From Lineus longissimus (taxonomy: Eukaryota; Nemertea; Pilidiophora; Heteronemertea; Lineidae): 60,000 bases of DNA. The position numbers and the translations under genes were made by a program. Where the stretch lies: assembly GCF_910592395.1 (NCBI RefSeq), contig NC_088321.1:1614001-1674000 (forward strand), written 5' to 3'. The notes beneath the pieces are model-generated. The model saw only the letters and a list, made by a program, of their open reading frames with translations, was not told the DNA's origin and did no database searches. This document shows, in pieces, positions 10,435 to 22,088 of this stretch. How positions within the stretch are numbered: the stretch's first letter is position 1; every line of letters begins with the position of its first letter.

Positions 10435-10654
10435 GGCTTTTTCACAAAGCTAATGACTGATTCGCCGAACGGATTTGGGAAAATCATTCCGTGAAATATC
10501 ACGTTTGAAAAAGATGTTCTTTTTGAATTTGAAAGAGATTATTTGGGGTATGAGGTCGAAGTTATTTATGCTTGTCCCAGGTAGTGAATATGTTCCTCAT
10601 TGAAAAGTAACGACCCGCGTCATTCATGGGTGCTCCGACCGACTTTGTATTGTA

Positions 10655-10867
10655 CAGTGGAACCTCCATTAGCGGACACCTCTCTATTAAGGACACTCGC
10701 TCTATTAAGGAAAACTTCTCTATTAATGACAACCTCTCTATTAAGGACACTACGTTTGGTCCCAAATAGTTGTTTCCATTTAATTTGACCTCTCTAATCA
10801 GGCCACCTCTATATTGAGGACAGTACTTGTCAGTCCCGAGGGTGTCTCTAATAGAGAGGTTCTACTG
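10655..10867. mobile_element. pogo/Tigger-like MITE (unit B copy)
   Basis: Same element and position as 2290-2502, with TA on both sides. It differs by a few bases. Confidence 0.7.
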
Positions 10868-10895
10868 TACTTGTCAGTCCCAGGGTTGTCCTTGT

Positions 10896-11350
10896 GGCTC
10901 TTCCAAGGTAGGGTGGTAAGGGTGATACCCTTGATTTGCATGACGTTTTACCAGTGTGCAACACAAGGTAGGGTGGCCAACAATTTGAGGTCGGGTGGCC
11001 CTATAGGAACCCTCTACAAAGTTCTAGAGCAAGGTAGGCTGGCTCTTCCAAGGTAGGGTGGTAAGGGTGATACCCTTGATTTGCATGACGTTTTACCAGT
11101 GTGCAACACAAGGTAGGGTGGCCAACAATTTGAGGTCGGGTGGCCCTATAGGAACCCTCTACAAAGTTCTAGAGCAAGGTGGGCTGGCTCTTCCAAGGTA
11201 GGGTGGTAAGGGTGATACCCATGATTTGCATGACGTTTTACCAGTGTGCAACACAAGGTAGGGTGGCCAACAATTTGAGGTCGGGTGGCCCTATAGGAAC
11301 CCTCTACAAAGTTCTAGAGCAAGGTAGGCTGGCTCTTCCAAGGTAGGGTG
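10896..11350. repeat. 145 bp minisatellite, 3 units (unit B)
   Basis: GGCTCTTCCAAGGTAGGGTG recurs at 10896, 11041, 11186 and 11331. Confidence 0.9.
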
Positions 11351-11431
11351 GGCCACCCTGACAAATAGCCTTGTGGAGAACACTGCTTGACCTCCATGGA
11401 CCAGAACATTTTTTTTGGCATGAGTGGCCAG

Positions 11432-11755
11432 CCAAACTTAGATGGGCCCCAGCCAGCAATATGCGACCTGATATCCGCTTGGGTGTCTCTGTGTTACCAA
11501 ACTTAGATGGGCCCCAACTAGCCATATGCGACCTGATATCCGCTTGGGTGTTTCTGTGTTACCAAACTTAGATGGGCCCCAACTAGCCATATGCGACCTG
11601 ATATCCGCTTGGGTGTTTCTGTGTTACCAAACTTAGATGGGCCCCAACTAGCCATATGCGACCTGATATCCGCTTGGGTGTTTCTGTGTTACCAAACTTA
11701 GATGGGCCCCAACTAGCCATATGCGACCTAATATCCGCTTGGGTGTCTCTGTGTT
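11432..11755. repeat. 65 bp minisatellite, 5 units (unit B)
   Basis: CCAAACTTAGATGGGCCCC array, same length as in unit A. Confidence 0.9.
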
Positions 11756-12585
11756 TTTTCAAAAGCTCATCGTAGCCACAGTCATGAGGAGCATTGAAGT
11801 TTTTATCTACTTGCCCTCCCCGCAAATGAGAGACCTGCAACAATTATCAGCGCGATGAGCAATTGAATAATTGTTTGTCTGGGTTGAAACGTTCATTGGA
11901 TAATCGTCACTGGCTTCCGCGATTACTGATTCTTGTGAGATGAGTGTTGCAAGTGATGATGCAGATCTCTGCGACAAAAATCTTCAGTGTGCGAGGGCAC
12001 TTTACCGTTTATAAAAATGAAACTATTTGAAAATCATCAAGAGTTAACTCCAGATATTTTCAGTGAATCAGCTAGAAAACAGAGCTTGGGAGAAAAGCAC
12101 ACAGTCTATAAATAGGCAGGGTGCTTAAAAGTCTTTTTTTTGTCTCCAGATTTCACATTTCTCTAAAATTATTGACTGTTGTCTTTCTTTGTCTTTTCAG
12201 GTGAGTTTCCATGGTAACAAGATAAAGGTAGAGTAAACGTCTCCCTTCAGTTTCTGAAACTTGAAACCAGAAGTGATCATATCCCCTTTAAATTGGTGGA
12301 GGACATTTTAGTTCTGCTACAAAACACCAGCTGGCAGCACCAATTCACAAAAAGCAGAATTGTTTATTATTTGAACCTCACCAAGGGAGAACATTACATT
12401 TATAGATTCACAACAATACATAAGATAAAGTGCACATGTAGAGAGCAAAACATGAGTGCATCCAGTGGGGGGGGGGGGCTCTGCCCCAAGGGGTCGCCAA
12501 AAATGTGGTTTTTATCATGAATGTCCATGGAAATTTCGAAAGAAATTGATCATTTTGCCCCCCTCGAGAGCCTTTTGAACCTCTC

Positions 12586-12980
12586 CCATGGGAATTATTA
12601 ATCCTGTTTACCGTCCACCTCCCACATGGGTTCTGAACGAACATGAAATATTTTCATTATTTTTAAAAAAAATCTATTTATTTTATTGTTGCCATCATTT
12701 TTTTATTTAAATAATCTTTCCAGTGGTTCATCTTTACCTTAAATGATTGAAAAACACAATAAAAACTTGGCAGGGTAGGCTCTTCATCATAATAATGACA
12801 TTTTTTCAATGCCTCATGTTGATGACCGACCTGATTTCCATTTACTGGAACTTGCTGAATCGCGTGTTTTGACCAGTAAATCAGACTGTAAACCGATAAT
12901 GAATAATGAAAAATGAAAAGAAGCCTCATCATCTTTTTAAATCTCTCGGACGGTAAACAGGATTAATCATTCCCATGGCC
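12586..12980. mobile_element. GGCCAT-type MITE, unit B copy 1
   Basis: Inverted termini as in 4371-4765, with the left end similarly trimmed. The 84-codon frame is at 12678-12932. Confidence 0.75.
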
Positions 12981-13624
12981 TAATGCAATGCAATATTCAT
13001 TACAATAGACAATACACACCGTAATGCAATATTCAGTACAATAGATACCGGTTGTGTAGCATACATTAAAAGGACCTGGCCAAAAGATAAATATGAACCA
13101 AATGGCTAAAACTTGAATTTGTTGATGTTTTCTCAATCTCATCATGTGACTTTGTTTTGATCACATGACACATTCATCGTCTGCTACCTTAACTGATCTC
13201 CAGCCAGTGATATTTTGATTCAACCCCTGCCTGGAGATTGAAACAGCTGATTATTATAAGACATGTTAGAGGTTGTCAAATATTGGCACGGACTTTGAAA
13301 TATTTGGGGTATTTTTATCGCTGAGCTCAGCTGTTTTAATTGTTTGACCTCAGACATCTATGTGTGGTTTGTCGAGCCATTCGACTAATTGTTCTTGGAC
13401 AAGAAAATGTGATTTCTCTAAAATTATTGAATGTTGTCTTTTTTTGTCTGTTCAGGTGAGTTTCCATGGTAACAAGATAAAGGTAGAGTGAACGTCTCCC
13501 TTCAGTTTCTGAAACTTGAAACCAGAAGTGGTCATATCCCCTTTAAATTGGAGGAGGACATTTTAGTTCTGCTACAAGACACCAGTTGGCAGCACCAATT
13601 CACAAAAAGCGGAATTATTTATCA

Positions 13625-14719
13625 CTAGCATTGTACCCGTGGCGCAGGCAGGTTCAAATGGGCTATACCTTGAATAGATTGAATTGCAATGAAAATATAA
13701 TGCAATATCAAAGGAGCAATATCGAAGAGACAAATTAAACCAACCATTTGTCCACAGACTCGGACCCTGTGGCGTGCTGTATGCGTGCATATAAAAGTAA
13801 ATCAATTGGTCCGAATGAGATGATGAGGCAATGTGAATATACCTCGTTCCTTAGTCAGCAATATGCCCCTTTTTATACGGAGATGAAGGAGAACCCAGAT
13901 AGGCCTTCACATGTCGGCCTCCAAATGGCTCGGACCAATTGCACTATCACTACTAAAACTTTAAAATGCGTGCTCCTCCTACATGTAGCATGATCTCGGG
14001 CAAGGCACTAACTCGACAGGCAAGCTAGAAGTTCAGCACCGTGAGCAGCTCCTTGATAAGGCCATGCCAAGTTCAGAGTGCCTCTTCAGATACATCAAGT
14101 TTTGAAAGCTGTGGTGAGCACATAAACATACCATTGTAACCTTAATTTGAAAATCCCTTCATAATCAAGGGCTAGCTCTGGCTAATACAGTACCAATATA
14201 CGATAGACCATCAATTTGACCCCAGCTCCTTACTGCGGGAAAACCCAAGTCCAGCAACCAAAAGTATCAAAATACATTTTTGTTTACATTTGAACTGCAC
14301 ACATGCGTTTGTTTACAATTTCTTTCCCGCGAAATCTCGAAGATCAGGTGACCTACAATCGTGGATTGAAAATAACATTAACCTTGGTTCAGCAGGTCAA
14401 CACGTGTACAGGCTGTTCCAATCATCCCCCTACAGCCAGCCGTTCAACAGGTAGTGTTAGTCACCCCACAGGGAGTGCAGGTGATTCATTAATCCCCTGC
14501 ATAACTGAACAGCAATGGCTTGGCTTCCGTGAGTGATAAGGAGAATTGACCGTGTCCGATTAAAAATCCCTCATTACTGCTCCGCTGAAGTAAATTTCCG
14601 AAAATAAACATGACGTTGCATCAGGATAACATATCACCTGCAAACGTGCAAAATTTCGAGACGAAACACGACCCCCAAATGGCACTTTAGCGAGCCGCCT
14701 TATAGTATTATGATATAGA
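13625..14719 (-). mobile_element. Non-autonomous Helitron, 1095 bp
   Basis: On the minus strand it begins TCTATATCATAATAC and ends GGGTACAATGCTAG (3' CTAG, matching CTRR). It sits exactly between A and T, with no target duplication. The empty site ATCA|TTTGAACC is seen in unit A near 4150, and ATTA|TTTGAACC near 12370. It has no Rep/helicase coding and is confined to unit B, so it is younger than the unit duplication. Confidence 0.8.
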
Positions 14720-15073
14720 TTTGAACCTCACCAAGGGAGAATATTACATTTATAGATTCACAACAATACATAAGATAAAGTGCACGTGTAGAGAGCAAAA
14801 TATGAGTGGATCCAGTGGGGGGGGGGGCTCTGTCCCAAGGGGTCGCCAAAAATGTGGTTTTTATCATGAATTTCCATGGAAATTTCGAAAGAAATTGATC
14901 ATTTTGCCCCCCTCGAGAGCCTTTTGAACCTCTCCCCCCAAGACCAAAGAGCTAGCGAAGCCACGGAAAAACGTTGACAATGCCAGGAGGTATTACCTCC
15001 ATGACAATACATACCATATCATGCAATGCAATATTCATTACAATAGACACAATAGACAATACACACCTTATAA

Positions 15074-15469
15074 GGCCATGGGAATTATTAATCCTGTTTA
15101 CCGTCCACCTCCCACATGGGTTCTGAAGGAACATGAAATATTTTCATTATTTTTTAAAAAATCTATTTATTTTATTGTTGCCATCATTTTTTCATTTAAA
15201 TAATCTTTCCAGTGGTTCATCTTTACCTTAAATGATTGAAAAACACAATAAAAACTTGGCAGGGTAGGCTCTTCATCATAATAATGACATTTTTTCAATG
15301 CCTCATGTTGATGACCGACCTGATTTCCATTTACTGGAACTTGCTGAATCGCGTGTTTTGACCAGTAAATCAGACTGTAAACCGATAATGAATAATGAAA
15401 AATGAAAAGAAGCCTCATCATCTTTTTAAATCTCTCGGACGGTAAACAGGATTAATCATTCCCATGGCC
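15074..15469. mobile_element. GGCCAT-type MITE, unit B copy 2
   Basis: Full ends, GGCCATGGGAATTATT to CATTCCCATGGCC, flanked by TAA on each side (15071-15073 and after 15469). The TAA duplication suggests a PIF/Harbinger-type origin. The 84-codon frame is at 15167-15421. Confidence 0.75.
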
Positions 15470-15905
15470 TAATGCAATGCAATATTCATTACAATAGACA
15501 ATACACACCAATTAATACAATGCAATATTCAATACAATAGACAATACACACCGTAATGCAATATTCAGTACAATAGATACCAGTTGTGTAGCATACATTA
15601 AAAGGACCTGGCCAAAAGATAAACATGAACCAAATTGCCAAAACTTGAATTTGTTGATGTTTTCTCAATCTCATCATGTGACTTTGTTTTGATCACATGA
15701 CACATTCATCGTCTGCTACCTTAACTGATCTCCAGCCAGTGATATTTTGATTCAACCCCTGCCTGGAGATTGAAACAGCTGATTATTATAAGACATGTTA
15801 GAGGTTGTCGAATATTGGCACGGACTTTGAAATATTTGGGGTATTTTTATCGCTGAGCTCAGCTGTTTTAATTGTTTGACCCCAGACATCTATGTGTGGT
15901 TTGTC

Positions 15906-16650
15906 GAGAAAATGTGATTTAGTGTGGCGTTATATTTCATAAACATTTGGAGTATTTTATCACAAGTCATCGTGTGTATATCGCGTGGCCTACAATGAAA
16001 TCAAGATTGGTTGACCTGGAATCCCCCAGATACAAAAAAAAAAAAAAATTTTGGCTAGATGCCCGGAGAATGCGTTTTCCGAGCATTTCAGATCCAAAAA
16101 CTCACGTGCAAAAACACCGGTTTTCCTACATGAATTTTTGAAAATCGGCAAAAGAATACATAGATAGTGATAAATATATGTCGTTGAAATGTTATGCAAA
16201 TACAGCTGATGAATTCCCTCTCAAGTAGTCTGTTTGATACTGTCTGACACATCCCGGATGTTGTCAGTAACTGATAAGGACATTATAGTGATTCACACCT
16301 TATCTTATCTCTTTCATTTAGCTTAAAAAAGCGATATTTTGAAACCCCTCAACTTTGCTGATGAGGGCTAGTGCCCCCTTGCCCCCCTCTGGCAGAAACC
16401 CTGTTTGTGTTTAAAAAAATAGCGATTCACCCTTGTTAGAAGTTTCTGTCATGAGAACTTCATGAGTACATTAATGTCATGTTGTACTGTCTTCAAATGT
16501 TATAACTGTGTAGGCCTTTATCATCTTGATTTTTTGACTATGACACACCACAACTTGCCCATCTGAAAACACTCAAGAGGCCCAGTGGCAGCAAAGCCTC
16601 AATTTCTCCTCTCAAAATGTCCTGCTTGTCAACCATAGATACAAAATGGG
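15906..16650. other. Unit B spacer downstream of TRIM-like gene 2
   Basis: Matches unit A 5160-6250 but lacks about 370 bp near 15956 relative to A and C. No gene seen. Confidence 0.4.
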
Positions 16651-16762
16651 CCATTTCTGTACAACTTGACCTCTGTTATCAGGACACCTCTCTATTAAGG
16701 ACAGCATTGTCAGTCCCAAGGTTGTTTGTAAGGGGTACACCGTTGCATTTAATCATTGGTCA

Positions 16763-16938
16763 GGAAAATAGAAATGCAGTTATACACAATGCCATAGTGC
16801 CGTTATCATGCATGCAAATTTGCTGAAACTTGGTATGTTTAGTGTTTGTATGTGTCTAAACGCTGGCATTGTTGAAATTTATATTCAGTACGCATAAATA
16901 CAATTTGAATTTTCAAATTCAATCACAGATTTCAAATT
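16763..16938. repeat. Dispersed repeat at the end of TRIM-like gene 2
   Basis: Same repeat as 6361-6545. It covers the stop codon and 3' flank. Confidence 0.6.
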
Positions 16939-19046
16939 TTTAACAAACGTTGTGGAATCTTGTACACCCTGATTGTTTGACCATGACTCATAACGAGGTG
17001 AGTATCTCGAGCAGAGAACCTTATTGGTCTTTCATCTCCAGGCTCAAGATCACATATTTTTCTCCCACCTCTGTAATACCACTCACTCTTGCTCACATCA
17101 TCCGTATCCAACTTGCACATGCCCATCCAAACCATATCTGAATAAACAGTAAACAAAAAGAAATCGTCCCATATTGTTGCTGAGATATCTATGTATTTGA
17201 CTTTCTGATTGACTACAACCGTCTCATGTACATGTACATGTATTTCTGTGTCTGTGATCTCATAAACAGCCCTATAGATGTCCACGCTGACGAAGACGAA
17301 TCTTCCCCCACATGTTATCCTTTTGGGGATATGTACTGCAACAGTGGAGGCTGCATCAGATTCACTCTTGAAGTCTTTGTCAATTCTACGTGTATGTTCC
17401 ACAACACCACTCTTGTCAACAACAGTGATAACTTTCTGCCCCTCTTCGTTCCCTCCAAGGATGACGTACTGGTGTTGTAGGGTCACACCAAGGGAAAGTG
17501 GTTCTGTTATGTCGATGTCACGGGTGGAGCTGATGTAACCAGCGTCTGGATCAAACAGTTTGACGCTGCATCCAGTGCCTCCTGTACCGTTGGAAAGTAC
17601 AGCAAGTTTACCATCGGGAGTGGAGGACATCTCATACAGCGGAGGGACGTGATCCTTGAAGGTGTGTTTTAGGGTGCCAGGGAGTTTGTAGATGTCTATG
17701 GCCAATGATGGTTCCCCTAATCTTGTTGGATGAGCGACTGCAAACATTTGACCAAGGTTTGCTACACATGGAATAAACATATCCTCTGAAGACACTTGCA
17801 TGGTCTTCTCGAAGATTTCTTCATCTTCTTCTTCTTCATCAGCACAGTCCAATCTTCCAAAACTCAAAGGTATTTCCTGCGGAAAAAAGGTGTGGTGTTT
17901 TCGATGTAGCACACGTAGCTGTTTTCTATACCCCTTTTCTTCAATGTAACCCTCTCCATCAACCATAGCATCCATCTCCTGCTTCAATGCAGTCAGTTTG
18001 TAAAGATATTCCGGCTCATACTCAGTCTCTGTAAGCAGTCTCCCTGCTCTCTCAGTGGGCGCCTGCAGTTCCTCAACCATCTCTGACAACTTCTCAAATC
18101 CAACTGGAATGTCCTTGACAACTTTGTAGTCCACCTTGACCTGTTCTTTCAACTCCGCCTTCCATTTTGTGATTTGTTCGATACACTTCTGGGCATGATC
18201 CTCAATTTCTTTGATCAAAATATCCTGCTTGTCAACCACAGGCACCATTAGTTTCAGTTGTGCTAAGTCTTTCTTCAAGTCCTTGAGATCTTTAAGCTTT
18301 TCCTGCTTTTTTTCTAAAGTGACTTTCATTTCAGCAACCTTTTTGTCAACAACATCTACAAGCTTTTCCACGGTGTGCTCTCCATGGTCAAGCATAACAC
18401 AGACCATACACGCAGCTGTTACGCAGTCATGACAAAAACTGTTCAAAGAGGAGTCGTGTTTCTCACACATGGCATCCTGCTGCTTCGTCTCAGACCTAAA
18501 CCGCACCACGACATGTCCCTGCGTCGCTTTATTCCTCGCATGGACCTTTGTACACTCCTCGCAGATATGAAGGTTGCCGCATTCGACGCACAAGTTCACA
18601 GCTTGGACCTCCTTCTTCTTGTGGTGACAGATCGTACATTTTACATCCATCGTAATACCCGCTTTGTTTCCATCTCTCTTTTCTCCGTTCCCTAGTCCTC
18701 TTCTTTTGTTCGGAGGACGTTCTGTTTCTGCCCCAGCCTTCCCTCTACCCATTGGTTGAAGCTCTCTCTCCCCATATCCTCCTTTTTGTTCTGTTTTCAC
18801 CACAGTGTCCACAACTGCCACGTCCTCCCCGGTGAAATCCACCATTCCCTTGACACCGTCCCACGGGCGAGGGCACTCCACCTTACACGTCGGGCAGGGA
18901 AACTCGTCACCTTCATGGCTTCCAAGAGTGATCAAGATGCATTCAGTACAAAAACAGTGCTTGCATCGGCCAACTATCTTTAGTGGTTTGGAATCCAGGC
19001 ACACTGGACAAACGTTGATGACTTTTGTTGTGTTCGACGCCATCAT
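16932..19046 (-). CDS. TRIM-like RING/B-box protein 2 (704 aa)
   Basis: Tandem paralogue of genes 1 and 3 with the same architecture: RING with all eight ligands, B-box1-like cluster, B-box2, coiled coil and propeller-like C-terminus. It is shorter because the Gly/Arg/Lys linker lacks four residues and the acidic tract is cut to EEEEDEE, without the following YLYGY block. The coiled coil (KDLKDLKKDLAQLKLM) matches gene 3 rather than gene 1. The C-terminal half is the most divergent of the three, for example HTRRIDKDFKSES. The start is 15 bp after the same 5' UTR acceptor. Intact, so probably functional; a ligase role is inferred from RING plus B-box. Confidence 0.9.
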   Translation of the reverse strand: MMASNTTKVINVCPVCLDSKPLKIVGRCKHCFCTECILITLGSHEGDEFPCPTCKVECPRPWDGVKGMVDFTGEDVAVVDTVVKTEQKGGYGERELQPMGRGKAGAETERPPNKRRGLGNGEKRDGNKAGITMDVKCTICHHKKKEVQAVNLCVECGNLHICEECTKVHARNKATQGHVVVRFRSETKQQDAMCEKHDSSLNSFCHDCVTAACMVCVMLDHGEHTVEKLVDVVDKKVAEMKVTLEKKQEKLKDLKDLKKDLAQLKLMVPVVDKQDILIKEIEDHAQKCIEQITKWKAELKEQVKVDYKVVKDIPVGFEKLSEMVEELQAPTERAGRLLTETEYEPEYLYKLTALKQEMDAMVDGEGYIEEKGYRKQLRVLHRKHHTFFPQEIPLSFGRLDCADEEEEDEEIFEKTMQVSSEDMFIPCVANLGQMFAVAHPTRLGEPSLAIDIYKLPGTLKHTFKDHVPPLYEMSSTPDGKLAVLSNGTGGTGCSVKLFDPDAGYISSTRDIDITEPLSLGVTLQHQYVILGGNEEGQKVITVVDKSGVVEHTRRIDKDFKSESDAASTVAVHIPKRITCGGRFVFVSVDIYRAVYEITDTEIHVHVHETVVVNQKVKYIDISATIWDDFFLFTVYSDMVWMGMCKLDTDDVSKSEWYYRGGRKICDLEPGDERPIRFSARDTHLVMSHGQTIRVYKIPQRLLKI

Positions 19047-19061
19047 TCTGCATTTTCTAAT

Positions 19062-19206
19062 CTGAAATTAAAGAACAGAAATCAAAGAACATGCACAGTA
19101 TTTGATAGGGGATCATTGTCTTTCCTAAGAGTTTCCTCTGTGTTAGGAATAGTGAAAAATGAACAGTAAAAAAACACAATCTTCCACCTGACAAAAATCT
19201 ATTTAC
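19062..19206 (-). other. Intron 2 (145 bp) in the 5' UTR of TRIM-like gene 2
   Basis: GT-AG intron at the same place and of the same length as in genes 1 and 3. Confidence 0.7.
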
Positions 19207-19272
19207 CTCTTCTCCAACAGACCAAGGTGAATAAATATTCGCTGTTGTTTTTTTTATTTTGACAGTGGGTGC
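19207..19272 (-). other. 5' UTR exon 2 of TRIM-like gene 2
   Basis: Homologous to 8856-8921; acceptor TTGTTCAG and donor GAAGAG|GTAAAT are conserved. Confidence 0.5.
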
Positions 19273-19319
19273 CTGAACAATTTGGATCACGATGTCAAGT
19301 GGTACTGTTCTCAAAAAAA

Positions 19320-19980
19320 GGTTGACCAGACTTGTTTAACACCTTCACGGGCGGTGTTTTACCCCCCAGAAAAAAAAGTATAAGAGATGGCTGCAAGAGG
19401 TCTTTTGCAGAAGCTTCTCCAAGACAAGGCCTTCTTGAATCAATAGAGTTATGTCAGCTACATATACACTCCTTTGTTATATTTTAATGTTTGTAGGAAA
19501 CATGACCAAAAGTAACTAAAATGAGATCAGATCCGTTACGCGTGAGACTTCTCAAATTTCTCAAAACTGAACCATCGTCATATCAGGGACAGAAGTTCCG
19601 AAGAGGAGTATTCGGGCCGCACCCTTGAAGTGAACTTCCTGATCAAGATAAGAATTGATTTTAGGAATCGGTTTCTGGGAAATGTAGCAGTGCTGACATC
19701 TGGTGTTGTCTGGAGGAACTAGGTGTTCAGTAGGTTAATTGACCGTTTGTTTGGAATCCGTAATGCTGTACGGCTCATAGATATGGCAAATAACCAGAAC
19801 GGCAATTAAGAAACTCCCAAGTCTTCATCAACAGCTGCCTGCATTGGATCTCTCAACTCAAATAGACGGCCTTAGGAAGAAACAAGGACCTGTTGAAAAG
19901 AGCAAATTAGGACAAAGTCGAGATCGAGATACTCCGTCAACGCCTGAGCAGGATCAGGCATACATGGAGGAAACCGCCGT
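19320..19980. other. Unit C spacer (TRIM-like gene 2 intron 1)
   Basis: Near-identical to unit B 8973-9617. No gene seen. Confidence 0.4.
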
Positions 19981-20605
19981 CCAGCATCGTCTGTCAAGCT
20001 CTGACCTGGAACCTGGAACCCACAGGGGAAGAGATTTTGGAAGACCAAGGTCAAGCAGGCAACAGGACCTCAAGAGCGACATCTATGACCATGGGCCACT
20101 CTTGGTAGGAATTTGGGAGGCTCACTAGGGACAGAAGACAATCGGGGATCCAGCATCACACGTCAAACTCTGACCTGGAACCCACAGGGGAAGAGATTTG
20201 GGAAGACCAAGGTCCAGCAGGCAACAGGACCTTGAGAGTGACATCTAAGACCATGGGCCACTCTTGGTAGGAACTTGGGAGGCTCACCAGGGACAGAAGA
20301 CAATCGGGGATCCAGCATCACACGTCAAACTCTGACCTGGAACCCACAGGGGAAGAGATTTGGGAAGACCAAGGTCAAGCAGGCAACAGGACCTTGAGAG
20401 CAACATCTAAGACCATGGGCCACTCTTGGTAGGAACTTGGGAGGCTCACCAGGGACAGAAGACAATCGGGGATCCAGCATCACACGTCAAACTCTGACCT
20501 GGAACCCACAGGGGAAGAGATTTGGGAAGACCAAGGTCCAGCAGGCAACAGGACATCTAAGACCATGGGCCACTCTTGGTAGGAACTTGGGAGGTTCACC
20601 AGGGA
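19981..20605. repeat. 162 bp minisatellite, about 4 units (unit C)
   Basis: ATGGGCCACTCTTGGTAGG at 20091, 20253, 20415 and 20565; spacing 162, 162 and 150 bp. The unit length is a multiple of three, but each repeat carries an in-frame TAA, so it is unlikely to be coding. Confidence 0.85.
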
Positions 20606-20839
20606 CAGAAGACGATGGGGGGAAAGTTGTTAGTGGCCTAAGCTCTCAAAGGAGTGAAGGGCGTGATACTGCCAGACAGAGACAAGTCTGAATTGCTGGT
20701 TCTTTCATTAATTAGGCAGCAGTCGTCGTCTAGGACGGCTCAGCCTGGCAGTGACTTTGTGACAAGCAAACAGCCCTCTCAATCATTGCTGGGGAACAAA
20801 GCAGGCATGTGAAGAAGAAAATGTTCTGAGTGTACTTAC

Positions 20840-21078
20840 CTCTATGCATATGTGATAGTTTATTTTCACATTTGAATTTGAAAGACTGGTTTCTTTTTCC
20901 AACGTCACTGAAAGACCTTCACAAAGTCATTGGTGATTTTAGCTGCTGTTCTTCCAGCGGTAGTGCTGATTATAATCTCCTTGATTTGAGTTTTGTCTTT
21001 TTACCAACGTGCTTAGTTTTGTATCTTTCCTTATCTCTGCCATGTACGCTTCAACATGGCTGACTCCATGAAGTAATG
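20840..21078 (-). other. 5' UTR exon 1 of TRIM-like gene 2
   Basis: Homologous to 10165-10403, with the donor at 20840. The upstream ORFs are conserved. Confidence 0.5.
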
Positions 21079-21101
21079 TTGATTGTTGTTAGGGGCAAGG
21101 G

Positions 21102-21109
21102 TATTTATA
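21102..21109 (-). promoter_or_regulatory. TATA box of TRIM-like gene 2
   Basis: Minus-strand TATAAATA in the same context as units A and B. Confidence 0.55.
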
Positions 21110-21330
21110 GGCTTTTTCACAAAGCTAATGACTGATTCGCCGAACGGATTTGAGGAAGTCATTCCGTCGAAATATCACGTTTGAAAAAGATGTTCTTTTT
21201 GAATTTGAAAGAGATTATTTGGGGTATGAGGTCGAAGTTATTTATGCTTGTCCCAGGTAGTGAATATGTTCCTCATTGAAAAGTAACGACCCGCGTCATT
21301 CATGGGTGCTCCGACCGACTTTGTATTGTA

Positions 21331-21543
21331 CAGTGGAACCTCCATTAGCGGACACCTCTCTATTAAGGACACTCGCTCTATTAAGGAAAACTTCTCTATT
21401 AATGACAACCTCTCTATTAAGGACACTACGTTTGGTCCCAAATAGTTGTTTCCATTTAATTTGACCTCTCTAATCAGGCCACCTCTATATTGAGGACAGT
21501 ACTTGTCAGTCCCGAGGGTATCTCTAATAGAGAGGTTCTACTG
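21331..21543. mobile_element. pogo/Tigger-like MITE (unit C copy)
   Basis: Orthologous to 2290-2502; flanking TA retained. Confidence 0.7.
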
Positions 21544-21571
21544 TACTTGTCAGTCCCAGGGGTGTCCTTGT

Positions 21572-21878
21572 GGCTCTTCCAAGGTAGGGTGGTAAGGGTG
21601 ATACCCTTGATTTGCATGACGTTTTACCAGTGTGCAACACAAGGTAGGGTGGCCAACAATTTGTGGTCGGGTGGCCCTATAGGAACCCTCTACAAAGTTC
21701 TAGAGCAAGGTAGGCTGGCTCTTCCAAGGTAGGGTGGTAAGGGTGATACCCTTGATTTGCATGACGTTTTACCAGTGTGCAACACAAGGTAGGGTGGCCA
21801 ACAATTTGAGGTCGGGTGGCCCTATAGGAACCCTCTACAAAGTTCTAGAGCAAGGTTGGCTCTTCCAAGGTAGGGTGG
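21572..21878. repeat. 145 bp minisatellite, 2 units (unit C)
   Basis: Repeat starts at 21572, 21717 and about 21858. The last junction is 4 bp shorter. Confidence 0.85.
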
Positions 21879-21958
21879 GCCACCCTGACAAATAGCCTTG
21901 TGGAGAACACTGCTTGACCTCCATGGACCAGAACATTTTTTTTGGCTGGAGTGGCCAG

Positions 21959-22088
21959 CCAAACTTAGATGGGCCCCAACCAGCAATATGCGACCTGATA
22001 TCCGCTTGGGTGTTTCTGTGTTACCAAACTTAGATGGGCCCCAACTAGCAATATGGGACCTGATATCCGCTTGGGTGTTTCTGTGTTG
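21959..22088. repeat. 65 bp minisatellite, 2 units (unit C)
   Basis: CCAAACTTAGATGGGCCCC at 21959 and 22024 only. Confidence 0.85.

Larger units (their letters stand above)
12155..15905. repeat. Internal duplication within unit B
   Basis: The stretch starting TTTCTCTAAAATTATTGA occurs twice (about 12155 and 13408). Each copy runs through the poly-G segment, a GGCCAT-type MITE and the CAATAGACAATACAC repeats. Units A and C have one copy. The second copy holds the Helitron at 13625-14719. Confidence 0.75.
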
